Of a stretch of 10,571 nucleotides of DNA, positions 1-6,120 are shown one piece after another. The notes below the pieces were generated by a model that made no database searches, was not told where the DNA came from, and was given only the letters and a program-made list of their open reading frames with translations. The stretch is from the NCBI GenBank assembly GCA_026770585.1, contig MU646321.1:957526-968096 (forward strand), read 5' to 3'. The first letter of the stretch is position 1, and the number at the start of each line of letters is the position of its first letter. The position numbers and the translations under genes were made by a program. This DNA comes from Baffinella frigidus (taxonomy: Eukaryota; Cryptophyceae; Cryptomonadales; Baffinellaceae).

Positions 1-94
1 CAAACCCCAAACCCCAAACCCCAAACCCCAAACCCCAAACCCCAAACCCCAAACCCCAAACCCCAAACCCCAAACCCCAAACCCCAAACCCTAA
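1..94. repeat. (CCCCAAA)n C-rich telomere-like array
   Basis: About 13 uninterrupted 7-bp units of CCCCAAA (TTTGGGG on the minus strand); the last unit changes to CCCTAA before unique sequence begins. A C-rich 5' strand is the orientation expected of a left chromosome end, so this may be the chromosome terminus or its variant-repeat zone. The interior of the window instead has G-rich repeats on the + strand, mostly TTTAGGG. A second reading is possible: the array runs into ccctaacgcag followed by GTGAAG, which resembles the 3' ends of the telomere-like introns proposed elsewhere here. Only the sequence to the left could decide. Confidence 0.85.
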
Positions 95-376
95 CGCAGG
101 TGAAGAGGAGGGGGAAGGTGGAGGAGAGGGGAGTGCGCACGCTCTCTGTCAGACGCTCCTACGCGAGCAGGTTACGAGCCCTAGCTCATTTGATTAATCG
201 TTGGACTCGCAAGAGTTCCTAGCTCTGTTTGCGTTTTGTTTTGTTTTTTTGGTCTGGGGTTTAGGGGGTAAGGTTTGGGTTTCGGGTTTTAGGGTGTGGG
301 TCGTGCAGGCGGCGTCGCGGGGTTTGCAAAGGGGTTTAGCCATGGCAGGAACGGCCCTGCCCCTGCAGGTTGCAGT
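95..376. other. unique stretch with a short telomere-like patch; no gene seen
   Basis: Bases 99-137 are purine-rich on +. Bases 230-247 are T-rich. Bases 251-300 are a degenerate patch of TTTAGGG, TTTGGG and TTTCGGG. The 12-mer GGCAGGAACGGC occurs at 344-355 and again at 460-471, bracketing the heat-shock-like array. Open frames here are short, overlap on both strands and have no recognisable protein features. Confidence 0.5.
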
Positions 377-425
377 GTTCCAGATTCTTCTCGAATGTTC
401 CAGATTATTCTCGAATGTTCTGGAT
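377..425. promoter_or_regulatory. array of ten heat-shock-element-like half sites
   Basis: Half sites fall on an exact 5-bp register: TTC at 378, 388, 398, 408 and 418, alternating with GAA at 393 and 413 and GAT at 383, 403 and 423. TTCTCGAATGTTC (388-400 and 408-420) is a perfect three-unit nTTCnnGAAnnTTCn element, the known binding pattern of HSF trimers. The stretch is also two 20-bp tandem units (377-396 and 397-416) differing at one base, plus a partial third. Twenty is not a multiple of three, which argues against a coding repeat. No downstream gene can be assigned; a subtelomeric transcript is one possible target. HSF binding is inferred. Confidence 0.5.
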
Positions 426-1110
426 CAATCGCAGGGGTCACGACTGACTTAATTCCGCTGGCAGGAACGGCTGCTGCGGCTGCTCGCGGCGCACAAGCCG
501 GGCGGCGCCGCGCAGGAGGTGTGAGCAAGTCACACAGCGGACTTCGAAGGGGTCTTGAATAACTCCTAAGCGATAAGACCTAGGACCCTACGGTAGGCAA
601 CCGGTAGGGCCGTAGGGGGGTTCCTACGGGTAAGGAAACGGAAAGGTGGCCCGATTTGGGCCGAAAATCCCTTCTTAGCCCGCTGTGTGGGTGTCGGAGT
701 GGATGAAATCGAGGATGGAGGTTTAGCCTTTTCCTTCGAGAAAGGCCTCAAATTCGAAGGTCTGGCCGAAGGAAGTGGCTGGGGAAAGCGCATGTTTGCT
801 GGGCTGCTTTTAGTGATCACATGGCCGCGAAAAGCCGCGGTTCAGAAAGGTAAAGCGTGAATGTTTTAAGTGAATAAATTCGTATATCTGAAAGAGGGAT
901 CATGCCTGGACATCTTGGTATTAACAAAGGTCTCTCTCTTGGCATGGGGGAACGACCTAGAGGGGGCAATGGGACACGGCCGCCATGCGCTCGTAGCGAG
1001 TTTTGCATCTGTTTTCCACGGAAAAGAACGCGCAAGTAGCGACCCCTGATTTTTTTTCGTGGGGTTTGTTTTTCTAATTAGTGAGCCCCCCGCAAAAGTT
1101 CGGTTTAATA
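426..1110. other. unique sequence without a supported gene
   Basis: Bases 440-562 are GC-rich. Bases 580-625 hold a small hairpin (CCCTACGG facing CCGTAGGG) made of the CCTA/TAGG words seen inside the foldback family at 2995-4545, so this may be a decayed fragment of that family. A minus-strand frame covering 866-1252 is open for 128 codons but lacks an ATG at its head and starts inside foldback debris. The 984-986 minus-strand ATG starts MAAV but meets a stop after nine codons. Confidence 0.4.
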
Positions 1111-1123
1111 GTGAACCCTTACA

Positions 1124-1151
1124 TTCTCGAAAAATCTTGAACATTCGAGAA
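1124..1151. promoter_or_regulatory. second heat-shock-element-like array, inverted copy
   Basis: Half sites in 5-bp register: TTC 1124, GAA 1129, imperfect ATC 1134, GAA 1139, TTC 1144, GAA 1149. The core GAACATTCGAGAA is a perfect three-unit element. Read on the minus strand, 1111-1160 is similar over about 50 bp to 380-440 on +, so the two arrays are an inverted pair about 700 bp apart. One frame of each copy reads DSSRMF.I..EC.GS, so a coding origin cannot be fully excluded. Confidence 0.45.
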
Positions 1152-1211
1152 GAGTCTAGATTGTTTTCCACAGCACCCCAAAAGTTGCCAATTAACTTTC
1201 GATATGATTCA

Positions 1212-1321
1212 CCTAGGCCAATGTCTAGGGCCCTATCCCTACAGTAGGCCAATGTCTGAGGCCCTATGGTGGTCCTTTCTTATGAGCGAGGTATCTTTCT
1301 TATGAGCGAGGTATCCCTGTA
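1212..1321. mobile_element. broken copy of the TACAGGGGTACCTCGC foldback family
   Basis: The right terminal sequence of the family (TTTCTTATGAGCGAGGTA..CCTGTA) is present, preceded by the family's inner CCTAGG..CTACAGTAGGCC words. The left terminal repeat is missing. The 20-bp string CTTTCTTATGAGCGAGGTAT is duplicated exactly in tandem at 1275-1294 and 1295-1314. Confidence 0.65.
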
Positions 1322-1611
1322 CTGACTTTCGCGTTGTTACCGCTCCTTCTCTCTCGCGCGCGCGCGTTTACCGAGCGGTCTACTTAGTGGTGTGAGAGTG
1401 GACATACTACCTCTTCAATTGGGTTTTGGAATTGCCCCTTCAATTGGGTTTGGGAGGCTTGGGCTCACGTGACAGACGTTGAGTGCTAACAGCACAGCCG
1501 CCATGCATGCACCCATCCGAGGCTGTGTCTAAGCTTTCTTCTTCTTGTTTATTAACCTCTGAGAGAGATTGATAATTAATTGCCAAACAATCAGCGTCAG
1601 TGCCGCACATG
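1322..1611. other. unique sequence with small direct repeats
   Basis: Bases 1356-1367 are a short CG dinucleotide run. The phrase CTTCAATTGGGTTT occurs twice between 1413 and 1452. A minus-strand ATG at 1502-1504 starts a nine-codon piece described separately. No long frame is visible. Confidence 0.4.
1478..1504 (-). CDS. possible nine-codon start exon (MAAV..)
   Basis: Minus-strand ATG GCG GCT GTG opens a 27-nt hydrophobic piece, MAAVLLALN, ending exactly before GTCTGT, a possible splice donor. A second piece of the same length and start, MAAVFVVIQ before GTCTCC, lies at 6147-6173. The two share the first four codons with one third-position change (GCT/GCC). No next exon could be placed to the left, so this stays speculative. 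Confidence 0.2.
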
Positions 1612-1929
1612 CTACGCATTGTGCCACCTACTGTACCCCGTGTCGGCCGCTCCTACGAGCATTTTCCGGATGGATTCTAACTCCACCTCCAACCATATCA
1701 ACTTCTTCAAGTCCCTGTAAACAGGTCCTAGAGCCTTCCGGAGAGTGATCAACTTCCTAAGTACGCACCGTTCGCCCTCTACGGGGACCGGCCCCCCTTA
1801 CAGACATCCTAAGACCGTCCTAGTGTAGCACTGGCTACCGTTTCCGACTCGTAAGCTGTCTCGTGTGGCAAGCCTCTTCATGAGTGCCTTGCGATGTTCA
1901 AGGTAGCGCCCGTGGAAAGCAGCCAGGGC
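1612..1929 (-). pseudogene. 106-codon coding relic with one internal stop
   Basis: One minus-strand frame runs from 1929 to a TAG at 1612-1614, with a single internal stop (TAA, + bases 1798-1800, codon 44). The first part contains AAFHGRYLEHRKALMKRL. The second contains CVLRKLITLRKALG, VYRDLKKLIW and LEVELESIRKM. Both are charged, leucine-rich and helix-like, which suggests a real coding past. The frame begins directly after AG, and upstream (minus sense) lies telomere-like DNA ending ..CCAAACCAG, the same arrangement as the proposed introns at 5.6-9 kb. A 42-nt intron from 1804 to 1763 (GTCTTA..GTAGAG, phase 0) would remove the stop. No family recognised. It could be a last exon, or a pseudogene. 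Confidence 0.45.
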
Positions 1930-2358
1930 CTGGTTTGGGGTTTAGGGTTTGGGGTTTAGGGTTTAGGGTTTGGGGTTGAGGGTTAAGTGTGTAGGGTTTA
2001 GGTTGTCGGTGTCGGGGTTAGGGTTTAGGGTTCAGGTTTCAAGGGGTTTAGGGTTCAAGTTTTAGGGTTCAGGGTTCAGGGCTTAGGTTTCAGGGTTTAG
2101 GGTTTAAGGTGTAGGGCTCGGGTTTAGGGTTTAGGGTGTAGGGTTCGGGGGTTTAGGTTGTAGGGTGCAAGGTTCAGGGTGCAGGGCTTAGGGTGTAGGG
2201 TGTAGGGTGTAAGGTGTAGGGTGTAGGGTTTAGGGTGTCAGGGTTTGAGGTTTGGGGTTTGGGGTTCAGGGTTTAGGGTTCAGGTGTTAGGGGTTTAGGT
2301 TTGGTTTAGTTTATAGGGTGTAGGGTGTAGGGTGTAGGGTTTAGGGTTTAGGGTTTCA
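1930..2358 (+). repeat. degenerate TTTAGGG block, left part
   Basis: Starts as TTTGGGG and TTTAGGG units, then drifts into TTCAGGG, GTGTAGGG and TTTCAGG variants. The G-rich strand is on +, opposite to the terminal array at 1-94. It is interrupted by the foldback element at 2359-2624 and then continues. Confidence 0.85.
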
Positions 2359-2624
2359 GGCCACTTCTTAAAAGCCATAATCCGGAATCCCATAATCCGG
2401 GATTATGGCTTTGGTGAATTATGGCGTCGGTCTAATCTTTAAAGGGTTCAGTAATCCGGAATCTCGAACGTCTTAATCGGGTATCATTGCACAAACTCTT
2501 TTGCTTTACAAAATCCTCCGGATTTTGAAAATGGGGAGGGCGGGCGCGCGTTGGAGCTCGAACGGCCATAATCCGGGATTATGGTCATAATCCCGGATTA
2601 TGGCATGCCTTTTAAGAAGTCGCC
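2359..2624. mobile_element. 266-bp foldback (MITE-like) element inside telomere-like repeat
   Basis: Terminal inverted repeats GGCCACTTCTTAAAAG (left) and CTTTTAAGAAGTCGCC (right) match at 15 of 16 positions. Inside each end sits a nested palindrome built on CATAATCCGGGATTATG, two versions per end. The interior has no open frame. The element splits a telomere-like block, and TCA (or TCAGG if the GG is shared) flanks both sides as a possible short target duplication. The termini and length fit a non-autonomous DNA transposon; the superfamily is unresolved. Confidence 0.7.
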
Positions 2625-2862
2625 TCAGGGTGTAGGTTGTAGGGTTTCGGGTTTCGGGTTTAGGTTTCAGGGTGTAGGGTGTAGGGTGTAGGATGTAGGG
2701 TGTAGGGTGTAGGGTGTAGGGTTGAGGGTGTAGGGTGTAGGGTGTAGGGTGTAGGGTGTAGGATGTAGGGTGTAGGGTGTAGGGTGTAGGGTTGAGGGTG
2801 TAGGGTGTAGGGTGTAGGGATTACGGATTACGGATTAGGGTTCAGGGTTTAGGATTGAGGAT
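2625..2862 (+). repeat. GTGTAGG repeat with a 70-bp higher-order period
   Basis: Mostly GTGTAGG units, a telomere-like variant. Marker units GATGTAG and GTTGAGG recur exactly 70 bp (ten units) apart, so 2671-2749 is identical to 2741-2819. This points to a recent 70-bp duplication. The block ends in two ATTACGG units. Confidence 0.85.
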
Positions 2863-2929
2863 CCGCGGAATCCACAATTTTGAAATAAATTTTTGACCAC
2901 TATGACCATGCGTTCGAGGAAATAAATTC

Positions 2930-2977
2930 GTGTGTGTGCATCCCCAACCCTGAGGGTTGGGGGTGCAAACACACAAC
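2930..2977. repeat. strong hairpin, TGCATCCCCAACCC stem
   Basis: TGCATCCCCAACCC (2937-2950) pairs with GGGTTGGGGGTGCA (2954-2967) at 13 of 14 positions over a 3-base loop. Flanking GTGTGTG and AACACAC extend the stem. It lies between the telomere-like block and the foldback cluster. No gene adjoins it, so a terminator role is not supported. Confidence 0.6.
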
Positions 2978-2994
2978 ACACAACAAGCAGGTGC

Positions 2995-3215
2995 CTACAG
3001 GGGTATCTCGCTCACAAGAAAGTGCCACCCCCTTGGACCCTACAGTACAGTGTATGCTTATGCCTAGATAGGGCCCTGATGTTGAGTTCACAGGGGTACC
3101 TCGCTCATGAGAAATTGCCACCCCCTAGGAACCTACAGTAGGCCTTGCCTAGGGCCCTATGATGCTCCTAGCTAGGGGAGGGGGGGGGGGGGTTCTTGTG
3201 AGCGAGGTACATGTC
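2995..3215. mobile_element. composite foldback element (two left ends, one right end)
   Basis: Left terminal sequences of the family occur twice in the same direction, at 2995-3032 (TACAGGGGTATCTCGCTCAC..) and 3089-3126 (CACAGGGGTACCTCGCTCAT..). There is one right end near 3189-3215 (GGTTCTTGTGAGCGAGGTAC). The inner parts carry the family words CCTACAGTAG and GGGCCCTA. A 14-base G run precedes the right end. It is best read as one complete copy (3089-3215) beside a truncated one. Confidence 0.65.
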
Positions 3216-3673
3216 CTTTCAGAAGGATTGGTGGGCCTGGCACTGAAATTACATGTGGCTCTAGGCGGTACGCTCAAAGCCCGTGGAGTCGCTTTACTCC
3301 AAAACAAACGGTTTCACCCCGGGCCTAGTTGACTAATTCTGGCCCCCAGACTCGAATTCTGGGCTGACGCGGGACCACGGGCGCCACGCGGCACCGCAGT
3401 TCAGGTTCCCAGGGCAAGGTCCGGGTTCTGCTAGCGAGATAGTCCCAGTGCTCCTAGCTCTCCATTTCCTCATAGCAACAAACCAAACAAGTATCTTTAC
3501 GATTACAATCCTCGAGATGTACAGTGTGCGCTCACACTCGCTTCGCACCACTCGCGCGGGCCTGCAACTGCCCAGAGATACATGTACCCCTGTACGCGTG
3601 GTAGGCGATGTTGAGTTTAATAAAAAGCACCAAGCACCATGCGCGATGGGCCCCTCCCATCCCGAAGCGGGCC
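3216..3673. other. unique sequence, no supported gene
   Basis: Contains the 16-mer GTTGACTAATTCTGGC at 3328-3343, repeated at 4118-4133. Near 3660 begins the first of several CCCGAAGCGGGCCTACCCC-like phrases that recur from 4185 to 4605. No tRNA-like A/B boxes or coding frame convinced me. Confidence 0.4.
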
Positions 3674-3741
3674 TACCCCTTAAGTGGCCCTACCCCTTAA
3701 GTGGCCATACCCCTTAAGTGGCCCTACCCCTGAAGTGGTGA
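3674..3741. repeat. 17-bp tandem repeat, four copies
   Basis: TACCCCTTAAGTGGCCC repeats at 3674, 3691, 3708 and 3725, the last copy diverged. The last copy starts the block paralogous to 6040-6120. Confidence 0.85.
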
Positions 3742-3761
3742 GTAGCCTATTACGCTCCTAC

Positions 3762-3894
3762 TTACAGGGGTGCCTCGCTCATAAGAAAGCGCCCCCCCCC
3801 CCAAGGACCATCAATAGGGCCCTAGGCATAGGTCTACTGTAGGGTCCTAGGGGGTGGCGCTTTCTTATGCGCGAGGTACCCCTGAAGCCTGTCA
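3762..3894. mobile_element. foldback element with target-site duplication
   Basis: Left end TTACAGGGGTGCCTCGCTCA and right end TGCGCGAGGTACCCCTGAA (to 3885) are inverted repeats, with an inner stem of GCGCC-poly-C against GGGGGTGGCGC. The 11-mer GCTCCTACTTA flanks it at 3754-3764 and 3895-3905. A paralogous uninterrupted copy of the flanks lies at 6040-6120 with a single GCTCCTAC, so the insertion is visible directly. A tail of nine bases (GCCTGTCAG) lies between the right terminal repeat and the duplication. A duplication of 8-11 bp and CAGGGGTG-type ends suggest a hAT or Mutator-like MITE. Confidence 0.8.
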
Positions 3895-3959
3895 GGCTCC
3901 TACTTAGGCCTATGCCGGGGCCTACGACCTGCTGGGGGTCAATTACGGCCCGCGAGCCT

Positions 3960-4073
3960 CTTACAGGGGTACCTCGCTCATAAGAAACAGCCCCCCCCAT
4001 AGGAACCTAGGCATAGGCATACTGTAGGGTCCTAAGGGGGCGCAGTTTCTTATGAGCGAGGTACCCCTGTAAG
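3960..4073. mobile_element. near-perfect 114-bp foldback element
   Basis: Perfect 28-bp terminal inverted repeats, 3960-3987 against 4046-4073 (outer part CTTACAGGGGTACCTCGCTC). The inner sequence is also nearly self-complementary (CCTAGGCATAGG against TACTGTAGGGTCCTA), so the whole element folds into one hairpin. It lies 75 bp from the copy at 3762. No flanking duplication is seen. Confidence 0.85.
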
Positions 4074-4084
4074 CGATCCGCTCA

Positions 4085-4423
4085 CAGGCAGTCGCCGCTG
4101 CCAGACTGCAGCCCCCCGTTGACTAATTCTGGCTCTCCCCAGTCAACGGCTCCAACGGCTATCCCCATTCAACGGCTCCAACGTCTGCCGAGGCGGGCCT
4201 ATCCCCGGATAGTCCTCACAGCACGCCCTCGTCTCTCCCTCTCCGGAGGCTCCCCCCCAATCCCATAACCTGTTAACCCGTCCCGAGGCGGGCCCCTCCT
4301 ATCCCGAAGCCGCGATCCTCTGTACAGGGGGGCTTGGTGTGATCCGAAAGAAAGCATGGCCTTTCTACAGAACCAGTTCCGGTGTCCGCCTATGTTGGGA
4401 GCTCGAAGAACCTGAAGCGGGCC
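4085..4423. other. GC-rich unique sequence with short repeats
   Basis: CAACGGCTCCAACG occurs twice (about 4144 and 4170). CCGAGGCGGGCC-type phrases occur at about 4186, 4285 and 4411. No gene seen. Confidence 0.4.
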
Positions 4424-4545
4424 TACAGGGGTACCTCACTCACAAGAAAGCACCACCCCCGCTAGGACCACCACAGGGCCCTAGGCATAGGCCTACTGTA
4501 GGCTCCTAGGGGGTGGCGGTTTCTTATGAGCGAGGTACACCTGTA
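4424..4545. mobile_element. foldback element of the same family
   Basis: Left end TACAGGGGTACCTCACTCAC and right end TTATGAGCGAGGTACACCTG.TA are imperfect inverted repeats. The inner words CACCACCCCC.GCTAGGA and TCCTAGGGGGTGGCG pair. CCTGAAGCGGGCCTAC occurs exactly on both sides (4411-4426 and 4547-4562). Similar phrases are common locally, so this may be a target duplication or a landing in existing repeats. Confidence 0.75.
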
Positions 4546-4605
4546 CCCTGAAGCGGGCCTACCCCTCAGTCCCGATGCGGGCCGCCCAGATCGGAGGCGG
4601 GCCTG

Positions 4606-5085
4606 TTGAGGGTTTGGGGTTTGGGGTTTGGGGTTTAGGGTTTAGGGTTTAGGGTTTAGGGTTTAGAGCTTCGGGTTCAGGGTTTAGGGTTTAGGATAGG
4701 GTTGAGGGTTTCGAATTTAGGGTTTAGGGTTTAGAGCTTCGGGTTCAGCATTTCGGGTTTCGGGTTTCAGGTTTCGGGTTTCGGGTTTAGAGATGGTCGA
4801 CGTCCTCACCATCCCCGCGAGAGAGAGAGTGGGGTTTAGGGTTTAGGGTTCAGGGTTCAGGGTTCAGGGTTTAGAGCTTCGGGTTTAGGGTTTCGGGTTT
4901 AGCACCGCAGGTTGACGTCCTCACCATCTCCGCGAGAGAGACAGAGAGTAGGGTTTCGGGTTTTCGGTTTCGGGTTTCGGGGTAAGGGTTTAGAGCTTCG
5001 GGTTTAGGATTTGGGGTTGAGGGGTTCAGGGTTAGGGTTTAGAGCTTCGGGTTGAGGATTTAGGGTTTAGGGTTTAGGGTTTACC
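4606..5085 (+). repeat. telomere-like block with recurring TTTAGAGCTTCGGG phrase
   Basis: Begins with three TTTGGGG units, then TTTAGGG, TTCAGGG and TTTCGGG variants. The phrase TTTAGAGCTTCGGGTT appears five times (4662, 4730, 4870, 4989, 5038), which implies segmental duplication within the block rather than independent decay. Confidence 0.8.
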
Positions 5086-5119
5086 GAAGGTCGGCGTCCG
5101 CACCACCCCCGCGAGAGAG
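4794..5119. repeat. three dispersed copies of a GACGTCCTCACCATC block
   Basis: GC-rich blocks at about 4794-4828, 4911-4940 and 5089-5119 share GGTcGACGTCCTCACCAtCcCCGCGAGAGAG. Telomere-like DNA separates them. On the minus strand they read SRGDGEDVD-like, SRGDGEDVN-like and SRGGGADAD-like. Substitutions are not concentrated at third positions, so coding is uncertain. The third block extends to 5160 as an open minus-strand stretch bounded by ..CCGCAG and CGGTAAACC. Confidence 0.5.
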
Positions 5120-5307
5120 GCTACATGAGGCCGTTGGAGGCGCCCGCTGCGCCCCTGCGGTTGGGGCGTAGGATTTAGGGTTTAGGGTTTCGGGTTTGGT
5201 TTCGGGTTTATGGTTGAGGGTTTGGTGTTTATGGTTTATTTTTAATTTAATTATTTTATGGTTGTGTGGGTTAGGTTTTCGGGCTTCGGGTTTAGGGATT
5301 AGGGTTT
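5120..5307. repeat. telomere-like DNA with an AT-rich patch
   Basis: Degenerate TTTAGGG and TTTCGGG units with an AT-rich insert at 5234-5261 (TTTATTTTTAATTTAATTATT). No gene on either strand is supported. Confidence 0.5.
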
Positions 5308-5313
5308 ACCTGG

Positions 5314-5335
5314 GGCCGCCGTACGCGCCGGTTTC
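5314..5335 (-). pseudogene. short copy of the GAY..P exon end
   Basis: On the minus strand, GGCGCGTACGGCGGCCCCAG precedes GTAAACC, a good donor. It encodes GAYGGP, matching the ends of the pieces at 5488-5530 (GAYAGP) and 5654-5721 (GAYAAP). Only about seven codons of homology survive, so this is probably a decayed duplicate. Confidence 0.35.
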
Positions 5336-5360
5336 AGGTTTCAGGTTTAAGGTTTCAGGG

Positions 5361-5648
5361 TTTGAAGAAGAAGAAGAAGATGACGAAGAAGAAGAAGACG
5401 ACGAAACAGAAGAACAGCAAGAAGACGAAGAAGAACAACACCAGCAACAACACCAGCAACACCACCAACAAAAAGAAGAAGGGGTACCTAGGGCCGGCGT
5501 ACGCGCCGCCACCCTGCCCCGCCGTGAATAAAGAAGAAGACGACGAAGACGAAGAAGAACAACAACACCGACACCAACAACACCAACACCAACACCAACA
5601 CCAACAACAAGAAGAAGAAGAAGAAGAAGAAACAGCAGAAGAAGAAGA
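5361..5648. repeat. GAA/GAC/CAA/CAC triplet-repeat DNA in two blocks
   Basis: Purine-rich + strand triplets (GAAGAAGAAGAC.., then CAACACCAGCAA..) fill 5361-5480 and 5527-5648. Triplet periodicity keeps several frames open on both strands, giving E/D/Q-, K/N- or S/L/F-rich artefact translations. Two exon-like GC-rich pieces separate and flank the blocks, so the triplet DNA sits where an intron of the minus-strand gene would be, pyrimidine-rich in that sense. Confidence 0.75.
5488..5530 (-). pseudogene. partial duplicate of the AGQGGGAYA exon
   Basis: The minus strand reads TAGQGGGAYAGP and ends CCCTAG before GTACCC. Compared with the piece at 5654-5721, the shared 11-codon stretch differs at four bases. 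Three of the four are at third positions in this frame and change no residue; the fourth gives Ala to Gly. No clear acceptor is seen upstream, so a functional exon is doubtful. Confidence 0.4.
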
Positions 5649-5653
5649 GGTAC

Positions 5654-5721
5654 CTGGGGGCGGCGTACGCGCCACCGCCCTGCCCCGCCGGGTCGTAGGG
5701 CGCCCCGCCATACGAGAGCGA
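5654..5721 (-). CDS. exon-like piece SLSYGGAPYDP..GGGAYAAP
   Basis: 68 nt on the minus strand, after ..TTTTTGGCAG and before GTACCTC. In phase 0 it reads SLSYGGAPYDPAGQ then GGGAYAAP, with two bases left over (phase 2). Twenty of its 22 codons end in G or C. It accepts splicing from the phase-0 exit of the piece at 6517-6584. Glycine, alanine, proline and tyrosine dominate, so a low-complexity or disordered region is likely. No family recognised. An alternative frame (..DNGLYTDKKLYVFGSRS) is open across the same place, but the comparison with 5488-5530 favours the frame given here. Confidence 0.45.
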
Positions 5722-5817
5722 CTGCCAAAAACGTAGAGCTTCTTGTCAGTATAGAGACCGTTGTCAAAACCAACGGACCCGCCTCGGGGCGAGTGCACGA
5801 GGCGGGCCCGTCCTAGC

Positions 5818-5977
5818 CACCTCGATTTCATTTCGGAAGATACCAGAATCTGTCCATATTTATGCTATTTTAGGCCTTGGTTTTGTGCCTAAAATAGCAT
5901 ATCCGCCCTTATCTTAAGCTTTGGAAGCTAAGATAGCGGGATAGATTCTGGTATCTTCCGAAATGAGATTGCGGGTG
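5818..5977. mobile_element. three-arm (T-shaped) foldback element
   Basis: Outer stem: 5828-5851 and 5943-5966 are perfect 24-bp inverted repeats (core CATTTCGGAAGATACCAGAA), with an imperfect extension to 5818 and 5977. Inside are two further hairpins. Arm 1 is 5861-5875 against 5887-5901, 15 bp perfect (TATGCTATTTTAGGC). Arm 2 is about 5903-5922 against 5925-5942 (TATCTTaAGCTT against AAGCTAAGATA). The predicted shape is a three-way junction rather than a simple hairpin. It lies in a proposed intron of the minus-strand gene. No target duplication is clear. Confidence 0.7.
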
Positions 5978-6039
5978 CACCCTACCGGGGTTACTCGCGA
6001 GTAATAACACACACCGCCCTAGGGTCCTACCGGAAAGTA

Positions 6040-6120
6040 TCCCTGGAGTGGCTAGTAGCCTGTTACGCTCCTACCTAGGCCTATGCAGGGGCCTACGACC
6101 TGCGGGGGGTCAAATATGAC
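6040..6120. repeat. uninterrupted (empty-site) paralogue of 3725-3960
   Basis: AGTAGCCTGTTACGCTCCTAC (to 6074) continues directly into CTAGGCCTATGCAGGGGCCTACGACCTGC. At 3742-3960 the same text is split after GCTCCTAC by the foldback element at 3762-3894. One copy of GCTCCTAC here against two there defines the duplicated target. Confidence 0.8.

Noticed and set aside
1-94. Sequencing artefact turning TTTAGGG into TTTGGGG
   Set aside because: Strand-specific miscalls occur in telomeric reads, but TTTGGGG units also appear mixed with TTTAGGG at several internal sites, so the variant is probably real. Raw reads would settle it.
201-562. Overlapping + and - frames over the first heat-shock-like array
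   Set aside because: The array repeats every 20 bp, so a protein repeat would change frame; frames are short and include telomere-like text.
866-1252. Minus-strand frame of 128 codons
   Set aside because: No ATG at the head, it starts inside foldback debris and covers the heat-shock-like array; nothing recognised. Some text looks protein-like, so a homology search is the right test, but I cannot support a gene.
2900-4000. Short frames of 69-89 codons in the foldback cluster
   Set aside because: They follow the terminal repeats (SYERGTPV-like in one direction, YLAHKK-like in the other) and are products of inverted-repeat sequence.
5306-5831. Long overlapping open frames on both strands rich in E/D/Q, K/N or S/L/F
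   Set aside because: Triplet repeats without stop trinucleotides keep many frames open; the translations are low complexity and mutually exclusive. The only supported coding text is the GC-rich piece at 5654-5721 and its shorter copies.
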